In this document: positions 6,138 through 13,470 of the stretch, in pieces
Position numbering within the stretch: position 1 is the first letter of the stretch
How the letters are laid out: each line of letters opens with the position of its first letter
Assembly: GCA_005787665.1 (NCBI GenBank)
Contig: SYAB01000195.1
Span: forward strand, 1 to 13,470
Direction: 5' to 3'
DNA from: Actinomycetota bacterium
GTDB lineage: Bacteria; Actinomycetota; Actinomycetes; Mycobacteriales; Mycobacteriaceae
Length of the DNA: 13,470 nucleotides
Position numbers and translations under genes: made by a program
Notes under the pieces: model-generated
Told to the model about the DNA's origin: nothing
The model's database searches: none
What the model saw: the letters and a program-made list of their open reading frames with translations, nothing else

Positions 6138-8026
6138 CGGGCGGTGCGCACCGCCAGCACGAAGGGGCCGATCGTCGACAGAGTGAAATACGGTTCGGCG
6201 AACAGACCGGCGTCCAGGTCGACGGTGTACCGCCGCACGTTGGGCTGGTTCGGGTAGACGTCCTCGGCCAGGCGCAGCGTGAATGTGTTGGCCGACCCCG
6301 CCGCCCCGCCGCGGCGCATCAGGAAGACCGTCGGTGCCGGCCAGGGCAGGGCGTCGAGGGCTGCGGCGAACTCGGCCGGGTCCTCGATGTCGGCCCAGGA
6401 CTCGATGGCGGCGGCCCGGCGATCGAACTCGGCAAGGGGGTTGGCGTAGTGCGATGTGAGGCCCTGGAAGCCGAAATAGGGGTAGTAGGACAGGAAGCTG
6501 TAGTCGGCGGTCATCACGACGGTCTGGTCGCGTGGTTTACCGGTCGCCTCGCGGATCGCCTCGTCCACCTTCGGGTAGTACTTCTCGGCCCCCGGGGGCC
6601 GGCGGTCGCCGCGTTGTCCGTCGCCGTCGGTGTCGGTGTAGGCGACGGTGATGTCGGGCCGCAGCACGTGCGGGATGTCCTGGCTGAACCCGATGGCGCC
6701 GATCAGGCCGATGGCGAGTGCCGCCGATCGCACGGGTCCCCAGGTCACCGCATTCCGGCGATGCCAGCGCGCGGCAGCCGAACGGGTCACATCGATGAAC
6801 CCGAACACTCCCGCTGCCGACAGCAGCACCGTGAGGGTGGGCTGGAGCCGGAAGGACAGCAGGGTCGTTCCCGCGAGCGTGGTCAGCATCGACAGCAGCG
6901 ACCAGGCGTAGAGCGCCAGCACCCCGATGCCCAGGGCGCCGGCCCGCACGGAACTGGAAGCCCGCCAGGCCAGCCATACCGTGCCGAGCATGCACAGCGC
7001 GCCCAGCAGCGAGAACTGCAGCATCGGGAACGTCAGCACCGCGCCGTCGCCGGGGAGATAGTGCTGGGCACTCCCGGTTCCGCTGAGTGGCCCGCGCGCC
7101 GCGCGCAGTAGCCAGGGCAGCCAGGTGATCGCGGCGATGGCCGTGGCGATGACGGCGATGACGGCCAGCCGAACCAGTGGCCGCGGGCTTCGGCGGGCCA
7201 CCGCGGCCAGGCCCGCCATGATCGTCACCGCGAACGCGGTGTAGGCGAGCAGCAAAGTGTAGAAGGTTGCGGTGACTCCGAGAAATACCCCGACGCCCAC
7301 CACGGCCGCTCGGCCCGAGTAGCCGTCTCCGCCGCGCAGCGCAGACCAGGCGAGCACGAGGACCGGTGGAATGAGCACCGTGATGATGGCGCTGTAGGGC
7401 TCCGGCGCGTTATAGGCCAACGTGACTGCCGCGGTCGCCGTGGTGACCGCCAGCGCGTACTCGAAACGGACCAGCGTCGACCAGAGCGCCATGGCCACCG
7501 CGACCGCGACTGCGATCGAGGCGATGGCCCACGGCTTGTACATCTCCCAGCCGGGGGTGCCGGTGATCGCGGCGGCCCGGCCCCCGAGCCAGAACCACCC
7601 GGGCGGATAGAAGGGGGGCATGCCGGCGTAGGTCATGTCACGCAGGGACGCGCTGTCGGTCAGCCGGGTCAGGTACTCGGTCCGGAACTGCTGATCGACG
7701 GAGATCCCGAAGAGGTACAGCTTGGTCGCTCCCAGCGGCATCCCGAGAGTCACCACCGTGAAGCCCGCCAGCAGGGCGAACGACCCGACCCGGGCCGCCC
7801 ACCGCGCAGGGCCACCGCGCCGCCACAGCACGCCCATGACGACTAGTCCGATGAGACAGCTCACCTGGCCGACGGTGGTCAGAGCGTGCAACTGGTTCGA
7901 TGAGGGGAACGCCGGCCACTCCACCCGGGAGATGGCGTTCAGCGCGACCACGGCCACACCGAGAGCCACCAGGCCCGCCAGAACCATCTGACCCGCGGCA
8001 GACAGGCCGTTTCGCACCGACTGCAC
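6134..8026 (-). CDS. aftA: AftA, galactan arabinofuranosyltransferase (priming enzyme)
   Basis: 630 residues (M. tuberculosis AftA about 643). Transfers the first arabinofuranose from decaprenyl-phosphoryl-arabinose to the galactan chain of arabinogalactan; integral membrane GT-C enzyme. Seen: [21 protein letters not shown] after the first helix, then [28 protein letters not shown] with the probable catalytic Asp at about 111, [14 protein letters not shown], about ten further hydrophobic segments to about residue 455, and a soluble C-terminal periplasmic domain with [53 protein letters not shown] and [16 protein letters not shown]. Start GTG 8026 lies 8 nt after the dprE2 stop, with only a weak GAG as ribosome site, so translation is probably coupled to dprE2. 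In the standard cluster embC follows directly; here the HNH gene comes between them. Confidence 0.96.
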   Translation of the reverse strand: MQSVRNGLSAAGQMVLAGLVALGVAVVALNAISRVEWPAFPSSNQLHALTTVGQVSCLIGLVVMGVLWRRGGPARWAARVGSFALLAGFTVVTLGMPLGATKLYLFGISVDQQFRTEYLTRLTDSASLRDMTYAGMPPFYPPGWFWLGGRAAAITGTPGWEMYKPWAIASIAVAVAVAMALWSTLVRFEYALAVTTATAAVTLAYNAPEPYSAIITVLIPPVLVLAWSALRGGDGYSGRAAVVGVGVFLGVTATFYTLLLAYTAFAVTIMAGLAAVARRSPRPLVRLAVIAVIATAIAAITWLPWLLRAARGPLSGTGSAQHYLPGDGAVLTFPMLQFSLLGALCMLGTVWLAWRASSSVRAGALGIGVLALYAWSLLSMLTTLAGTTLLSFRLQPTLTVLLSAAGVFGFIDVTRSAAARWHRRNAVTWGPVRSAALAIGLIGAIGFSQDIPHVLRPDITVAYTDTDGDGQRGDRRPPGAEKYYPKVDEAIREATGKPRDQTVVMTADYSFLSYYPYFGFQGLTSHYANPLAEFDRRAAAIESWADIEDPAEFAAALDALPWPAPTVFLMRRGGAAGSANTFTLRLAEDVYPNQPNVRRYTVDLDAGLFAEPYFTLSTIGPFVLAVRTAR

Positions 8027-8034
8027 GGGCGGAC

Positions 8035-8799
8035 TCAGATCGGCAGCTTGCGGAAGATCGGCCGCGGGATGTGGCGCAGCACCATCATGACGTATCGGAA
8101 AGTCCCTGGCGCCCAGACCAATTCCTTGCCCTTCGCGGAGGCGGTGACCGCGAGATCGGCGACGTACTCCTTGTCGACGGTCAGTGGGGCTTCCTTGACG
8201 TGGGCGCTCATCCGGGTACGCACCTGGCCGGGCCGGATCACCAGAACGTTGACTCCGAGCGGACGAAGTGCCTCGCCGAGCCCGAGGTAGAAACCGTCAA
8301 GACCGGCTTTCGTGGAGCCGTAGACGAAGTTGGACCGCCGGACCCGCTCGCCGGCCGCCGAACTCATCGCGATGATCCGGCCGAATCCTTGCCGGCGCAT
8401 CCTCTCGCCGAGCAGCACTCCCACCGAAACGGCTGCGGTGTAGTTGATCTCGGCGATCTGAACCGCCTTGCGCTGGTCCTGCCACAGCTCCTCGGCGTCG
8501 CCGAGCAGGCCGAACGCCACGATCGCCACGTCGACGTCACCGTCTGCGAAACACTGCTCGATCACAGCGGGGTGGCTGGCGGTGTCGACCGCGTCGAAGT
8601 CGACCACATCGACCGACTTGGCGCCGGCAGCGGTCATCTGCGCCACGGCGGCATCGCGCCCCGGGTCGTCGGGAAGCGCGGCCAGGATGATGCGGGCCGG
8701 GGCGTCACGCAGGTAACGCTCGCAGATGGCCAGTCCGATCTCGGAGGTGCCGCCGAGCAGCAGAATCCGCTGGGGGTTTCCGACGGCGTCGAGCACCAT
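8035..8799 (-). CDS. dprE2: DprE2, decaprenylphosphoryl-2-keto-ribose reductase
   Basis: 254 residues, the usual length. A short-chain dehydrogenase/reductase that reduces the 2-keto intermediate made by DprE1 to decaprenyl-phosphoryl-arabinose with NAD(P)H. Seen: Rossmann motif [10 protein letters not shown] at about 13-22, active-site Asn region (INY, about 118-120), catalytic Ser147 (MSSAAGE) and the Tyr160-x3-Lys164 pair (YGSTK), and RPGQVRTRM after the last strand. ATG 8799 directly follows the dprE1 TAA with no gap. GGAG lies 9 nt before the ATG inside the dprE1 end, a good ribosome site, so the pair is co-translated. Both subunits are essential for arabinan supply in mycobacteria. Confidence 0.96.
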   Translation of the reverse strand: MVLDAVGNPQRILLLGGTSEIGLAICERYLRDAPARIILAALPDDPGRDAAVAQMTAAGAKSVDVVDFDAVDTASHPAVIEQCFADGDVDVAIVAFGLLGDAEELWQDQRKAVQIAEINYTAAVSVGVLLGERMRRQGFGRIIAMSSAAGERVRRSNFVYGSTKAGLDGFYLGLGEALRPLGVNVLVIRPGQVRTRMSAHVKEAPLTVDKEYVADLAVTASAKGKELVWAPGTFRYVMMVLRHIPRPIFRKLPI

Positions 8800-10173
8800 T
8801 TACAACAACTCCAAACGTCGGGCCATATCGGACGCGAACACCGCGTGCGGATCTACCTTGCGGCGCACCGCAATCCACTCGTCAATGCGCGGGTACATGG
8901 CGTGGAAGGTCTCCGCGCTGGTGCGCGAGTCCTTTGCGGTGTAGAGACGTCCGCCGAACTCCAGCACTCGGCGGTCCAGACCGGAGACGAACTCGCTCAG
9001 ACCGGCCTTGATGGGGAAGTCCACGCAGACGTTCCAGCCGGGGATCGGAAAGCTCAGGGGCGCTTGGTTTCCCGGGCCGAAAAGCTTGAACACATTGAGG
9101 AAGGTGTAGTGGCCCGAGGCCTGGATGTCGATGATGATCGCCTTGAATTCCTCGACGGCCTCGGTGGGGACCACGAACTGATATTGAAGGAAACCGGCGG
9201 GCCCGTAGGCGCGGTTCCACTCTCCGAACATGTCCAACGGGTGGTAGAACTGCGTGAGGTTCTGAACCTTGCCCCGGTAGGTGCCAGACTTGCGGTACCA
9301 CAGTTCACCGATCGGACCGAAGGTGTACTTGTTCGCCAGACCGTTGGGGAAAACGTCCGGGAACGTCAGCAATTGCGGGGCATCGAATTTCAGCGGATTT
9401 CGTTGCAATTTCTCGGGCAGCTGATCCAGCCGTGCCAGCGATCCCCGGGAGATCGCGGCCCGGCCGAGTTTGGGTGGCGGACTGATGGCGTCGAACCATG
9501 CGCTCGAGTAGGTGTAGCGGGACTCGCTGCCGTCACTGTGGAAGGCGATCGTCTCGTCGAGGCTTCGGGTGACGTCGCCGTCGGCGATGAAGTACGCCGT
9601 CTCGGTCGGTGTCATCTCGATGGTGGCGCGCAGAATGATTCCGGTCAGTCCGTTGCCGCCGACGGTGGCCCAGAAGAGGTCGGCGTCCGGACCGTCGGGC
9701 GTGATGGTGCGAACCCGGCCGTCGGCGGTCAGCAGATCCATCGAACGGACGTGGTTGCCGAAGCTGCCGGCGCTGTGATGGTTCTTGCCGTGGATGTCGC
9801 AGCCGATCGCACCGCCGATGGTGACCTGTCGGGTTCCGGGTAGCACCGGCACCCATAACCCGCACGGCAGCGCGGCTTTCATCAACGCGTCCAGACTGAC
9901 CCCGCCGTCGACGTCGACCATGCGGGTCTCGGCGTCCACCGAATGGATGCGGTTGAGGGCGGTCATGTCGATGACGAGTCCGCCGCCGTTCTGTGCGTTG
10001 TCGCCGTAGGAGCGGCCCAGGCCGCGCGCGATGACCCCGCGGTGCCGGCCGTCGGCGGCGCGTTCGACCGCCCGGATGATCTCGTCGGGATCCGGGGTCG
10101 ACAGGACCTCGGCGACGCTCGGGGCGGTGCGGCCCCAGCCGGTCAGTCGCTGGGTGCTCGTCGTGGCGGACAT
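8800..10173 (-). CDS. dprE1: DprE1, FAD-dependent decaprenylphosphoryl-ribose oxidase
   Basis: 457 residues (M. tuberculosis 461). Oxidises C2 of decaprenyl-phosphoryl-ribose, the first half of the epimerisation to the arabinose donor; reported to act on the periplasmic side. Seen: PCMH-type FAD-binding domain with [17 protein letters not shown] (about 49-65), [23 protein letters not shown] (His128 aligns with M. tuberculosis His132), then the substrate domain with [28 protein letters not shown] and the end [11 protein letters not shown]. Cys383 (codon at 9025-9027, TGC) matches Cys387 of M. tuberculosis, the residue modified by benzothiazinones. Start ATG 10173 ([19 protein letters not shown]), 17 nt after the gtrA stop, with a -10 box 7 nt upstream. 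The frame stays open upstream past gtrA, but that extension is antisense-like coding noise in gtrA territory. Confidence 0.97.
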   Translation of the reverse strand: MSATTSTQRLTGWGRTAPSVAEVLSTPDPDEIIRAVERAADGRHRGVIARGLGRSYGDNAQNGGGLVIDMTALNRIHSVDAETRMVDVDGGVSLDALMKAALPCGLWVPVLPGTRQVTIGGAIGCDIHGKNHHSAGSFGNHVRSMDLLTADGRVRTITPDGPDADLFWATVGGNGLTGIILRATIEMTPTETAYFIADGDVTRSLDETIAFHSDGSESRYTYSSAWFDAISPPPKLGRAAISRGSLARLDQLPEKLQRNPLKFDAPQLLTFPDVFPNGLANKYTFGPIGELWYRKSGTYRGKVQNLTQFYHPLDMFGEWNRAYGPAGFLQYQFVVPTEAVEEFKAIIIDIQASGHYTFLNVFKLFGPGNQAPLSFPIPGWNVCVDFPIKAGLSEFVSGLDRRVLEFGGRLYTAKDSRTSAETFHAMYPRIDEWIAVRRKVDPHAVFASDMARRLELL

Positions 10174-10180
10174 CGTGACG

Positions 10181-10186
10181 AGGGTA
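10181..10186 (-). promoter_or_regulatory. Putative -10 box of dprE1 (leaderless start)
   Basis: TACCCT on the minus strand is followed by CGTCACG (7 nt) and the dprE1 ATG. It lies in the short gtrA-dprE1 gap, with no Shine-Dalgarno in place. The -35 is weak (GACCCG). It would give dprE1-dprE2-aftA a promoter separate from gtrA. Confidence 0.5.
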
Positions 10187-10190
10187 CCGC

Positions 10191-10622
10191 TCACGCCCGT
10201 TCCCGGGTCGTCACGCTCCGGAAGATCCACACGCGCTGCACGACGAAGTTGATCACCGTCGCCGTGCCCTGGGCGATGACGAAGGCCACCGGCACCGCCC
10301 ACGTCTCGTACTCGAGCAGTCGCAGGCAGAGGTGATTCAGTCCGACCTGCACGGCGAAGGTGATCGCATACAGCACCATCACCTTGGCGAAGCGAGCGCG
10401 ACTGGGGGCCGCGCCGAACGTCCAGCGCCGGTTGATGAGGTACGCGGTCAGCGTGCCGGCGATGAAGCCGATCGCCTTGGCCAGGTCGAGGTTGAGTCCG
10501 GCCTGCGTGTAGAGCAGGACGTAGAGGCCGAAGTCCACGATCGCGGAGAACCCGCCGGTGAGCACGAAACGCAGTACCTGGGTCCGCAGGCTCAACGGCG
10601 TCGGGTGGGCGATTTCGGCCAT
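10191..10622 (-). CDS. GtrA-family membrane protein (Rv3789 type)
   Basis: 143 residues from ATG 10622 ([19 protein letters not shown]). Four membrane segments typical of GtrA: about 17-37, 48-65 ([21 protein letters not shown]), 79-98 and 109-130, closed by [10 protein letters not shown]. The family is thought to help move or handle polyprenyl-phosphate sugars. The M. tuberculosis orthologue Rv3789 (121 residues) has been described both as a likely flippase for decaprenyl-phosphoryl-arabinose and as an anchor that recruits AftA. It lies first in the arabinan cluster, 17 nt before dprE1. The frame opens further upstream (10757) but that would cross the divergent HD gene and lacks membrane character. 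A -10 box 8 nt before ATG 10622 supports this start. Confidence 0.9.
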   Translation of the reverse strand: MAEIAHPTPLSLRTQVLRFVLTGGFSAIVDFGLYVLLYTQAGLNLDLAKAIGFIAGTLTAYLINRRWTFGAAPSRARFAKVMVLYAITFAVQVGLNHLCLRLLEYETWAVPVAFVIAQGTATVINFVVQRVWIFRSVTTRERA

Positions 10623-10630
10623 CGCGGGGA

Positions 10631-10636
10631 AGCTTA
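10631..10636 (-). promoter_or_regulatory. Putative -10 box of gtrA (leaderless start)
   Basis: TAAGCT on the minus strand is followed by TCCCCGCG (8 nt) and ATG 10622. No -35 is obvious. It lies in the 40-nt divergent gap with the HD gene and would be the main entry promoter for the arabinan cluster. Confidence 0.5.
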
Positions 10637-10662
10637 CGTGCAGGTGGGTGCACGATGGTGGG

Positions 10663-11301
10663 GTGCACGGCGAGGGTGTGCGGGATCTGATCGAGGCGTG
10701 GGGGGAGTTGATCTCCCGCCACAGCACCGACCCGACGGCCGGGGACGTCGGCCGCAACCTCGTTGATGCCTGGTCAGAGCCGCACCGGCACTACCACTCG
10801 GTGGCGCACCTGCGCGACATCCTCGCCCGAGTGGAGGAGTTGGCCCCGCTCGCCGAGGACGCTGACGCTGTCCGCCTCGCGGCGTGGTACCACGACGCGG
10901 TCTATGACGGTCGGCCGGACGACGAGGAGCGCAGTGCGCTGCGCGCCGAGCGCGACTTGTCCGCCCTCGGCGTGGCACCGCATCTCGTCGATGAGGTCGC
11001 ACGACTGGTTCGGGTCACCATCACCCACGATCCCGCCCCCGGCGATCGAAACGGGGAGGTCCTCTCCGACGCCGATCTTTCCGCTCTGGCGGTGCCCGGA
11101 GAGGTGTACCGACGCAATACCGCCGCCATCCGGGCCGAGTACCCGCACATCCCCGACGAGGTGTTCGGAAAGGGCAGGCTGCAGGTTCTCCTCGGACTAC
11201 TCGAGGGACCGGGGGTGTTCCGCACCCGGCTCGGGCGCCGGCTCTGGGAGCCTGCCGCCCGCGCGAACCTGCGCGCCGAATTGGCGGCCCTGCGCCGATG
11301 A
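10663..11301 (+). CDS. HD-superfamily metal-dependent phosphohydrolase (COG4339-like)
   Basis: About 212 residues. The pattern [18 protein letters not shown] (first His group), [20 protein letters not shown] (the HD pair) and [11 protein letters not shown] (later Asp) is that of the small predicted HD phosphohydrolases, sometimes mislabelled as NMDA receptor NMDAR2C subunit. The substrate is unknown; HD proteins commonly hydrolyse phosphate esters with a bound metal. The start is uncertain: GTG at 10648, 10663 and 10678 are in frame. 10663 is preferred because CACGAT (10651-10656) lies 6 nt before it, but this box is weak. The gene diverges from gtrA with about 40 nt between starts and is followed after 69 nt by the flavin-binding gene. 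No link to arabinan synthesis can be read from the sequence. Confidence 0.82.
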   Translation: MHGEGVRDLIEAWGELISRHSTDPTAGDVGRNLVDAWSEPHRHYHSVAHLRDILARVEELAPLAEDADAVRLAAWYHDAVYDGRPDDEERSALRAERDLSALGVAPHLVDEVARLVRVTITHDPAPGDRNGEVLSDADLSALAVPGEVYRRNTAAIRAEYPHIPDEVFGKGRLQVLLGLLEGPGVFRTRLGRRLWEPAARANLRAELAALRR

Positions 11302-11334
11302 AGGATGCAGGCCCGGGTGAAGGCCTTTCAGCCC

Positions 11335-11363
11335 TTGCGCCGGAGCCGATGCGCAGACACTAT
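11335..11363 (+). promoter_or_regulatory. Putative promoter of the PNPOx-like gene (leaderless)
   Basis: TTGCGC (11335-11340), a 17-nt spacer and CACTAT (11358-11363), then GTGGCCC (7 nt) and ATG 11371. The -35 fits TTGnCn and the -10 keeps the conserved A and T. No Shine-Dalgarno is seen. It has the clearest -35 of the promoters in this window. Confidence 0.5.
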
Positions 11364-11370
11364 GTGGCCC

Positions 11371-11805
11371 ATGGCGATCGAACAGGGTGCGATAACCGTC
11401 CTCGATGACCGAGAAGCGTGGGACCTACTGTCCAGCGTCGCGCTGGGCCGGTTGGTGACCTACTTCGGCGGGCAGTTGGAGATCTTCCCGGTCAACTTCG
11501 TCACCCAGAAAGGCACCGTGCTGTTCCGGACAGCCGAGGGCACCAAACTGTTCACCACCGTGATGAATGAGAAGGTGCTGTTCGAGGCGGATGACCACAC
11601 GGTCGCCGAAGGCTGGAGTGTCATCGTCCGCGGCACCGCCCGGATGCTGAGCAGTGCAGAGGAGATCCGCGAGGCCGAGCAGGCCGGCTTGATGCCCTGG
11701 GTGCCGACCGAGAAACTGCGCTTTGTCCGCGTGACACCGGTCGAGGTCACCGCTCGGCGGTTCCGGTTCGGACCGGAACCCCAGCATGGAAGCCTGCCGG
11801 GCTGA
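11371..11805 (+). CDS. PNPOx-like split-barrel flavin-binding protein
   Basis: 144 residues from ATG 11371 (MAIEQGAITVLDDREAWDLLSSVALGRLVTYFGGQLEIFPVNFV). This is the pyridoxamine-5'-phosphate oxidase-like split barrel (COG3467-type). Supporting parts are LLSSVALGRLV with the following strand, FPVNFVTQKGTVLFRTAEGTKL, VLFEAD and GWSVIVRGTARML. Such proteins bind FMN, haem or F420 and act as small reductases or detoxifying enzymes; the cofactor and substrate cannot be told here. An ATG at 11362 in frame (MWPMAIEQ) is less likely because the -10 box covers it. The downstream lipoprotein gene starts 3 nt after the stop, so the two form an operon. Confidence 0.82.
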   Translation: MAIEQGAITVLDDREAWDLLSSVALGRLVTYFGGQLEIFPVNFVTQKGTVLFRTAEGTKLFTTVMNEKVLFEADDHTVAEGWSVIVRGTARMLSSAEEIREAEQAGLMPWVPTEKLRFVRVTPVEVTARRFRFGPEPQHGSLPG

Positions 11806-11808
11806 GGG

Positions 11809-12957
11809 GTGCGCATCCGGGCGGTGCTGTTCGCGATTCCGATGGTCCTCACCGCGGCGTGTGGGCAGAACACGGACGGCGACGGCCGGATGGCCCGCGA
11901 AGCGCTCGTCGAGCGAGAGGCGTGCACGGTCGAACTGCCGGCCCAGTGGGCGGATGCGATCGCCGCGAGTGCCGTCGACACCGGTGGCGTCTCGACCACC
12001 GCCCGAGCGGTCGGTCCGGCCGGTGAAGTCGTTGCGGTCATGGACAGCGGAGCCGACCGCGAACTGTTGGTGATCGGTGCCGACGGTTCGGTTCGCGAGC
12101 TTTTCGCCGTGCCGGAGCCCGACCTGTTCACGATCGGCTACGCCGGTATCGACGAACGCTGGGTTCTGTTCACGGTCGTTCGTCATCCCCGCCATGCCAA
12201 TGGGGTGTTGCCCCAGGTCACCCGCATCGAGCTGATCGACCGGCGGGACGGGTCGCAGCGGACCGTCGCCGAGCAGTCCGCGGCCGACGTCGCGGCGACT
12301 CCGCAACGCAACGTTCTCGACAATGCCGTGCTGTCCAACGGCACGGCCTACTGGATCACCCGGGACACCTACAACAGCGAGACCGGTGTCGTGCACGCGT
12401 TCGATCCGGTGACCGGTACGGCGACGGACGTCGACTCCGGTCCGATCAGCGATCTTCTCGCCGGCCCGGCGGGGGTGCCGTGGTCGGCTCAGGGGATGCC
12501 GAACGCCGACCTGCCCGCAGCGGTGGCCGGAATCCCGTCGGTCGACACGGCGTCGCTGGGTACCGACGGCACGTCCTACGGCTGGATCGTCGATGTGCCC
12601 CAGGGGGGCCGCGGGATCGGCTACTGGTCACCGGAGACCGGAGCGGTGAGGGTCAGTGGTCTCACCCTCGACGTGACCAAATTCGTCCGGCCGGTCCTGG
12701 TGTTCGATTCGTTCGTCATCGTGGACGCGGGCGGTTCGACAATGATGCGAGAAGCATCCGCGACCATCGTCGACGTCCGATCCGGCGCGGTGGCCGAACT
12801 GACTCCTCGCACTCCGGGTCAGTACGACATGGTCGTCGCCGCGAAAGCCGGCACCCTGGCGCTGAACCTCTGGGCCGGCCCGGGCCGGGGACCCAAGGAG
12901 TCCGATCGTGCGGTCGGAGTGCTTCGGTCGGGAGTACTGACGCCGCTGAGCTGCTGA
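11809..12957 (+). CDS. Putative lipoprotein, beta-propeller-like
   Basis: 382 residues; no gene name recognised. Starts at GTG 11809, 3 nt after the PNPOx-gene stop, so probably translationally coupled. The N-terminus MRIRAVLFAIPMVLTAACGQN is a short signal peptide with a lipobox-like LTAAC (Cys18), so the protein is probably anchored outside the membrane. The rest is rich in short strand-turn units such as VVAVMDSGADRELLVIGADGSVRELF, WVLFTVVRHP, IELIDRRDGSQRTV, GTAYWITRDTY, VVHAFDPVTGTATDVDSG and TIVDVRSGAVAEL. These look like blades of a beta-propeller (a reading of the pattern, not a recognised family). The protein might bind a ligand or partner at the cell surface. It converges with wzm, with 2 nt between stop codons. 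Confidence 0.75.
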   Translation: MRIRAVLFAIPMVLTAACGQNTDGDGRMAREALVEREACTVELPAQWADAIAASAVDTGGVSTTARAVGPAGEVVAVMDSGADRELLVIGADGSVRELFAVPEPDLFTIGYAGIDERWVLFTVVRHPRHANGVLPQVTRIELIDRRDGSQRTVAEQSAADVAATPQRNVLDNAVLSNGTAYWITRDTYNSETGVVHAFDPVTGTATDVDSGPISDLLAGPAGVPWSAQGMPNADLPAAVAGIPSVDTASLGTDGTSYGWIVDVPQGGRGIGYWSPETGAVRVSGLTLDVTKFVRPVLVFDSFVIVDAGGSTMMREASATIVDVRSGAVAELTPRTPGQYDMVVAAKAGTLALNLWAGPGRGPKESDRAVGVLRSGVLTPLSC

Positions 12958-12963
12958 CGTCAG
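12954..12963. repeat. Palindrome joining two convergent stop codons
   Basis: CTGACGTCAG is a perfect 10-bp palindrome made of the lipoprotein-gene TGA (12955-12957), two bases, and the wzm stop (12960-12962, TCA on plus). No loop and no T-tract, so it is not a usual terminator. Confidence 0.5.
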
Positions 12964-13470
12964 ACCCAGTAGGGGACCCTGGCCCGGAACTGCCGCAACG
13001 CCAATGCCGCAGCGCACCAGCCCAGCACCGTCAACGTGATCACGACGATCCAGTGCCGGGGTTCCTGCTGGGCCCCCAGGAGTGGTGCCCGCAGGATGTC
13101 GAGGTAATGCAGCAACGGGTTGAGTTCGATGAGCTTCGCCCACCGGTTCGCGCCCTGCTGCTCCAGAGTGTCGGCGTTCCAGATGATCGGCGTCATGAAG
13201 AACAGCAGCTGCACCAGGGAGGCGAGCAGCGGTCCGATGTCGCGGTATCGGGTGGCCAGGATGCCGAAGCAGAACGAGACCCACACGCAGTTGAGCATGA
13301 TGAGCACCAGCGCGGGGACCACCGTGAGATCGGCCCACGACCACGGCTTGGGATAGATGACCGCGATGACGACGAAGATCACGATGTTGTGGGCGAACAG
13401 AATCATCTGCCGCCACACCAGCCGGTAGACGTGCACGCTCAACGGGGTTGGAAGTTGTTTGATGAGGCCC
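12960..13470 (-). CDS. wzm: Wzm, ABC-exporter membrane subunit for galactan, C-terminal part
   Basis: The last 169 residues and part of one codon of an ABC-2 type permease; the N-terminus lies beyond the right edge (full proteins are about 280). The frame is open to the edge with GLIKQLPTPLSVHVYRLVWRQMILFAHN, so the TTG at 13442 is not a start. Membrane segments are seen around MILFAHNIVIFVVIAVIY, TVVPALVLIMLNCVWVSFCFGILATRYRDIGPLL, LVQLLFFMTPIIW and WIVVITLTVLGWCAAALALRQF. FFMTPIIW, NPLLHYLDILRAPLLG and the end RVPYWV are those of the polysaccharide/O-antigen export permeases. In mycobacteria Wzm pairs with the ATPase Wzt to move lipid-linked galactan, the acceptor on which AftA acts, and the gene lies upstream of the dprE1-emb genes. 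Position and similarity support that role rather than export of another glycan. Confidence 0.82.
   Translation of the reverse strand, partial: GLIKQLPTPLSVHVYRLVWRQMILFAHNIVIFVVIAVIYPKPWSWADLTVVPALVLIMLNCVWVSFCFGILATRYRDIGPLLASLVQLLFFMTPIIWNADTLEQQGANRWAKLIELNPLLHYLDILRAPLLGAQQEPRHWIVVITLTVLGWCAAALALRQFRARVPYWV

Noticed and set aside
7900..9843. Open frame of 647 codons on the plus strand across aftA, dprE2 and dprE1
   Set aside because: It is antisense to three well-supported genes and has no domain signature.
10174..10722. N-terminal extension of dprE1 through the gtrA region
   Set aside because: The DprE1 family begins at [18 protein letters not shown] sequence near 10173. The upstream part is gtrA in another frame, and a -10 box sits just before ATG 10173.
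1..13470. tRNA, rRNA, CRISPR array, insertion sequence, riboswitch
   Set aside because: No cloverleaf, regular spacer-repeat array, transposase motif or known riboswitch pattern was seen by eye. A covariance-model search was not possible here.

Overview
The window is high-GC actinobacterial DNA from a Mycobacterium-type organism, probably a Mycolicibacterium-like or related species. It carries the cell-wall arabinan locus read on the minus strand: gtrA (Rv3789-type), dprE1, dprE2, aftA, embC, embA, in the same order and orientation as in M. tuberculosis and M. smegmatis. At the right edge lies the 3' end of wzm, the membrane subunit of the galactan ABC exporter. The near-identity of the remembered family motifs (DprE1 [11 protein letters not shown], Aft[18 protein letters not shown], EmbC TSDDGYILTMARV) makes the assignment secure.

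Layout, left to right. 1-870: 5' part of embA (minus), cut by the window edge. 951-1307: a small plus-strand gene for a secreted protein rich in Cys, Pro and Met, lying between embC and embA. 1312-4506: embC (minus). 4545-6092: a DUF222/HNH-nuclease gene of the 13E12 family (minus), lying between aftA and embC, which adjoin each other in the classical locus. 6134-8026 aftA, 8035-8799 dprE2, 8800-10173 dprE1, 10191-10622 gtrA (all minus, tightly packed). From 10663 rightward on the plus strand come three accessory genes: an HD-superfamily phosphohydrolase, a PNPOx-like flavin-binding protein and a putative lipoprotein. The lipoprotein gene meets wzm tail to tail. No stretch of 300 bases lacks a gene.

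How the genes work together. DprE1 (FAD oxidase) and DprE2 (NAD(P)H reductase) convert decaprenyl-phosphoryl-ribose to decaprenyl-phosphoryl-arabinose (DPA). The GtrA-family protein has been proposed to help move DPA across the membrane or to recruit AftA. AftA places the first arabinose on galactan, EmbA (with EmbB, outside the window) extends arabinogalactan arabinan, and EmbC builds the arabinan of lipoarabinomannan. Wzm belongs to the exporter of the galactan acceptor.

The most interesting points: (i) the HNH gene inside the cluster has a near-perfect mycobacterial LexA/SOS box lying across its start codon and the end of its -10 box; (ii) an opposite-strand Cys/Met-rich secreted gene splits embC from embA; (iii) five minus-strand genes have a TAnnnT -10 box exactly 7-8 nt before the start codon with no Shine-Dalgarno in place, a leaderless arrangement that also points to an embC start 33 nt inside the longest frame. 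All promoter and regulation statements are read from sequence alone.
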